DNA from: Gordonia sp. (in: high G+C Gram-positive bacteria)
GTDB lineage: Bacteria; Actinomycetota; Actinomycetes; Mycobacteriales; Mycobacteriaceae
Assembly (NCBI GenBank): GCA_030152405.1
Contig: JASLJL010000103.1
Location: forward strand, 1 to 8,382
Reading direction: 5' to 3'
Length of the DNA: 8,382 nt
Below, piece by piece: positions 6,014 to 8,382 of this stretch. Made by a program: the position numbers and the translations under genes. The stretch's first letter is position 1. Each line of letters begins with the position of its first letter. The notes beneath the pieces were generated by a model. The model searched no databases and had not been told where the DNA came from. It was given only the letters and a program-made list of their open reading frames with translations.

Positions 6014-6529
6014 TCACTTGCACTCGACGACGATCTCGAACTTCTTCTCGATCATGCCTGCCGTCGGGTTCTTCATGTCCGCACCGACCGCCTTGCCGGT
6101 GATCGTGTACTTGTCGCCGTCGGCCTCGACCTTCGCCGAACCCACGCTCGGCGGCGTGACGGCGAGCGCTGACCCGTCGACGACAACCCCGAGCGAGACG
6201 ACCTTCGGCGGATCACCCTCGGACATGACGACGCCGAGCCCATCCTTGCCGTTGATCGCGGCGCTGCCGATGTTGATGTTCTTGTCGTGCTTCACGCAGT
6301 TGACCGACTTCAGGTCGAGCCCCTCGACGTTCTTGCCGTCCACCTTGACGACAGTCGTGCCGCTGGTCGACGCCTCGACGCTCGACTCTGCGGCGCTCGA
6401 CTCCATTGCGCTCGAATCGGCGGCCGCCGACGTCGACGCGTCACTACTGTCCGAGTCCGAGCTGCCACAGCCTGCAAGAACAGCCGCTGCCGCGACGGCG
6501 GCGAACGTCAGTCCGATGGTGCGCTTCAT
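6014..6529 (-). CDS. lpqH: LpqH-family (19-kDa antigen type) secreted lipoprotein
   Basis: The 171-residue product begins with a classic bacterial lipoprotein signal: MKRT, a hydrophobic stretch to residue 17, then the lipobox L18-A19-G20-C21. Cys21 should be lipidated after export, anchoring the protein to the outer face of the cell membrane. A Ser/Ala/Asp-rich flexible linker (22-57) follows, then a beta-rich domain. This domain has the LpqH features VVKVDGK (60-66), GDPPKVVSLG, YTITGKAVGADMKNP and the terminal KFEIVVECK. Cys78 and Cys170 are the two extra cysteines and could form a disulfide, as in the mycobacterial protein. In mycobacteria LpqH is a major surface antigen; its molecular role is not settled. 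The ATG at 6527-6529 is preferred over one 23 codons upstream because AAAGGA lies 7 bases before it and only it starts at the signal peptide. The gene is 90 bases downstream of benE on the same strand with no terminator seen between. Confidence 0.85.
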   Translation of the reverse strand: MKRTIGLTFAAVAAAAVLAGCGSSDSDSSDASTSAAADSSAMESSAAESSVEASTSGTTVVKVDGKNVEGLDLKSVNCVKHDKNINIGSAAINGKDGLGVVMSEGDPPKVVSLGVVVDGSALAVTPPSVGSAKVEADGDKYTITGKAVGADMKNPTAGMIEKKFEIVVECK

Positions 6530-6619
6530 GGGGGTTTCCTTTCGGGAGGTGAAGGCCGCTCCCCTGCCCGCGGGAGAAGCCTGTGAAGAGAATCCCACCG
6601 CAGGGTCCGCACCGCCCGG

Positions 6620-7810
6620 TTATCGCGAGATGCGCCCGATGCCCGACGCCCACATCACGACACCGACGAGCAGCGCCCAGAAGGCCGACCCCACTCCGGC
6701 GACGCTGATGCCCGACGCCGCGACGACGAAGGTCGTGGCCGCCGGAAGTCTCCCGTCGGCGTCGGACAGCGCCGCCGAGCACGCGGCGGCGAATGCGCCC
6801 AGCAGCGCCACACCCGCCACTGCCTGAACCACCCCGTCAGGCGCCGCCAGGACGACGGCGACGAGTCCCGCCGAACCGAGACCGAGCACCACGTAGACCA
6901 CGCCCGTTGTCACACCCGCGAGCCAGCGCCGGTCACGGTCGGGTCCCGCGTCCGGACCGGCGGCCAGAGCGGCGCTGAGCGCGGACAAGTTGATCGCATG
7001 ACCGCCGAACGCGGCCCCGAGCATCGACCCGACGCCGGTCACGGTCAACGCCGGACGCCAGGGCACAGTGAAACCGAAGCCCGCCATCACGGCCACCCCG
7101 GGGATGTTCTGCGCGGCCATGGTCACCAGATACAGCGGGATCGCGACGCCGGTGAAGGCTCCCAGGGTGAACGACGGCCCGGTGAACGACACCGCCGGGA
7201 CGAGGGCGCCGAGTTCGGGCGCCGTTCCATCGCGGACGACGGCGACCGCGATCACCACGAGCGCGGCTAGAAATGCGGCCGGAACCGCCCAGCGTGGACG
7301 GAGCTTCAGCAGCACGAGCCAGACCAGGAGCACCGGCGCCACGGCGGCAGGACTGTCGACGAGGCCCTGGAGAGGTTGGACGCACAACGGCAGCAGCACT
7401 CCCGCAAGCATCGCCTGCGCGACGGGCGTCGGGATCCGCGTGACGAGGTCGGCCAGCCGCGGCCACAGACCGGTCACGACAAGCAGCGCCCCGCAGCACA
7501 GGAACGCCCCGACGGCAGCGGGCCACCCACCGGTGACCGCTCCGGTGGTCACCAACAACGCCGCACCCGGCGTGGACCACGCCGACGTGATCGGCATCCG
7601 GAAGCGCCACGACAGCACGATGGTGGCCACACCCATCGCCACGCTCACCGCGAGCAGTCCCGAGGCGGCCTGGGCGGCGTCCGCGCCCGCGGCCCGAAGG
7701 CCGGCGAGGACCACCGCGAACGACGAGGTGAACCCGACCAGCGCGCACACGACACCCGCGCCGATCGGCACCGCCGCCGACGTGGTCGCACTCACTGAAG
7801 AATTCGTCAT
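6620..7810 (-). CDS. benE: BenE-family (benzoate/H+ symporter type) inner-membrane transporter
   Basis: The 396-residue protein is very hydrophobic, with about 11-12 predicted membrane segments, and its length is typical of the family. BenE signatures are clear: GFTSSFAVVLAGL (26-38), AWSTPGAALL (77-86), TMAAQNIPGVAVM (230-242) and FGGHAINLSALSAALAAGP (268-286). By family knowledge BenE of Acinetobacter is a proton-coupled benzoate importer, but many members, such as E. coli YdcO, have no proven substrate. The ATG at 7808-7810 begins MTNSSVSATTSAAVP and leads into the first membrane helix. Longer upstream readings run through the divergent operator and into the XRE gene, so they are rejected. 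No good ribosome site precedes this ATG. Benzoate-degradation genes are not seen in the window. The divergent XRE/cupin gene, 61 bases away, is the likely regulator. Confidence 0.9.
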   Translation of the reverse strand: MTNSSVSATTSAAVPIGAGVVCALVGFTSSFAVVLAGLRAAGADAAQAASGLLAVSVAMGVATIVLSWRFRMPITSAWSTPGAALLVTTGAVTGGWPAAVGAFLCCGALLVVTGLWPRLADLVTRIPTPVAQAMLAGVLLPLCVQPLQGLVDSPAAVAPVLLVWLVLLKLRPRWAVPAAFLAALVVIAVAVVRDGTAPELGALVPAVSFTGPSFTLGAFTGVAIPLYLVTMAAQNIPGVAVMAGFGFTVPWRPALTVTGVGSMLGAAFGGHAINLSALSAALAAGPDAGPDRDRRWLAGVTTGVVYVVLGLGSAGLVAVVLAAPDGVVQAVAGVALLGAFAAACSAALSDADGRLPAATTFVVAASGISVAGVGSAFWALLVGVVMWASGIGRISR

Positions 7811-7820
7811 TCGACAGATC

Positions 7821-7852
7821 GTTCCACAAACGGAACGTTCTGTAAACGGAAC
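7821..7852. promoter_or_regulatory. Tandem 16-bp operator-like repeats between benE and the XRE regulator
   Basis: Two adjoining 16-mers, GTTCCACAAACGGAAC (7821-7836) and GTTCTGTAAACGGAAC (7837-7852), differ at only three positions. The first is an inverted repeat, GTTCC-N6-GGAAC; the second keeps it with one mismatch in the left arm. Their junction makes a third palindrome, GAACGTTC (7833-7840). The array fills half of the 61-base divergent gap and lies 11 bases from the benE start and 19 from the regulator start. It is therefore well placed to bind the regulator and control both genes. Confidence 0.7.
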
Positions 7853-7871
7853 AGACGGTAGGGTGAACGTC

Positions 7872-8382
7872 GTGAAAGAGACCGACGTCGGGAGCCGCCT
7901 CCGCGACCTCCGCGGCGCGCGCGGCCTCAGTCTTTCCGAACTCGCCCGACGAGCGAATGTCGGAAAGGCCACACTCTCCGAGATAGAGAGCGGGCGGCGG
8001 AATCCGACGATCGAGACCCTGTACGCACTCTGCGCTCCCCTGGACGTGCCCCTCACCGCACTCCTCGGCGAGACGCCCGGCGCACACGGTGCGGCAGCGG
8101 GCGGAATGACCACCGTCCTGCTTTCGACCCGAACCCTGCCACCGTCCGACGATTACCCGACGGGCGCGACGGTCGAGGTGCTCCGCCTCGAATTCCCAGC
8201 AGACGCCCACCACGTCTCACCAGCTCACGGCCACGACGTGCGAGAACAACTCAGCGTGGTATCCGGAATCGTCAGAGCCGGGGCCGCCGACGATCCCGTC
8301 GACGTCCGCGCGGGATCCACTCACTCCTGGCTCAGCGATCGCGACCACGTGTTCGCGGCAGTGGACGGCCCGGCCGAAGCGG
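7872..8382 (+). CDS. XRE-family transcriptional regulator with cupin sensor domain (cut by the right edge)
   Basis: The visible 170 codons are open to the window end without a stop. Residues 7-66 form an XRE/Cro-type helix-turn-helix: RLRDLRGARGLSLSELARRA (9-28) followed by the recognition region VGKATLSEIESGRRNPT (30-46) and LYALCAPLDVPLTALLG. After a linker, a cupin domain begins near residue 100. Its first motif, HGHDVREQLSVVSG (119-132), fits HxHxxxE(x)6G exactly, with His119, His121, Glu125 and Gly132, and AGSTHSW (147-153) opens the second motif. By family knowledge such proteins sense a small molecule or metal through the cupin and bind DNA as dimers. The GTG at 7872-7874 is preferred because GGTAGGG ends 8 bases before it; an in-frame GTG at 7863-7865 overlaps that ribosome site. 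The gene is divergent from benE, as with E. coli ydcN (sutR) and ydcO. Confidence 0.88.
   Translation, partial: MKETDVGSRLRDLRGARGLSLSELARRANVGKATLSEIESGRRNPTIETLYALCAPLDVPLTALLGETPGAHGAAAGGMTTVLLSTRTLPPSDDYPTGATVEVLRLEFPADAHHVSPAHGHDVREQLSVVSGIVRAGAADDPVDVRAGSTHSWLSDRDHVFAAVDGPAEA

Noticed and set aside
6530..6619. A terminator or promoter in the benE-lpqH gap
   Set aside because: Only a weak 5-bp dyad (CTCCC/GGGAG) and no convincing promoter hexamers are present.
7811..8113. Longer N-terminus for benE, starting at 8113
   Set aside because: The extra 101 residues are antisense to the XRE domain coding region and have an Arg/Ser-rich, non-family composition; the BenE homology begins after the ATG at 7810.
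6933..8213. Minus-strand open frame (426 codons) overlapping benE and the XRE gene
   Set aside because: Arg/Gly-rich frame-shifted reading of benE that runs through the operator into the divergent gene; no family resemblance.
1..8382. CRISPR array, insertion sequence or prophage genes
   Set aside because: No spaced repeat series, transposase, integrase or phage protein motif is seen on either strand.

Overview
The window is high-GC DNA from an actinobacterium, most likely a mycolic-acid-containing member of the Mycobacteriales such as a relative of Gordonia, Rhodococcus or Mycobacterium. Three things point there: a ClpP1/ClpP2/ClpX/trigger-factor cluster whose proteins closely resemble the mycobacterial ones, an LpqH (19-kDa antigen) type lipoprotein, and GTG starts with strong GC bias. 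The genus is an inference from remembered family sequences.

Layout from left to right. A minus-strand mobA-like gene is cut by the left edge (1-131). A minus-strand orphan gene (267-1181) encodes an AbiEi-like protein with a C-terminal PD-(D/E)XK-like nuclease fold. The protein-quality-control block follows, all on the minus strand and transcribed right to left: tRNA-Pro(UGG), tig, clpP1, clpP2, clpX. Strong hairpins end it after tig and after clpX. A divergent tRNA-Gly(UCC) lies on the plus strand and faces, across a long shared hairpin, an LpqH-family lipoprotein gene on the minus strand. Upstream of that lie benE (minus), a BenE-family transporter, and a divergent plus-strand XRE/cupin regulator cut by the right edge. 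The benE-regulator intergenic region carries two tandem 16-bp operator-like repeats.

How the genes work together: trigger factor receives nascent chains at the ribosome. ClpX unfolds substrates and feeds them to the mixed ClpP1P2 protease. An 11-bp match to the ClgR core consensus lies upstream of clpP1, and a related palindrome with a shorter spacer lies before clpX, so the two clp transcription units may share stress control. At the right edge the transporter and the regulator form a pair resembling E. coli ydcO/ydcN(sutR).

No gene-free stretch exceeds 300 bases. The largest gaps are 4047-4259 (clpP1 promoter region and tig terminator), 1182-1352 (clpX terminator), 5725-5862 (divergent tRNA promoters) and 132-266 (nested palindromes before mobA). 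Most of the window is conserved core genome. The least described parts are the orphan AbiEi/nuclease protein, the benE/XRE-cupin operator and the clpP2-clpX intercistronic palindromes. I see no CRISPR array, insertion sequence, prophage or obvious new multi-gene system.
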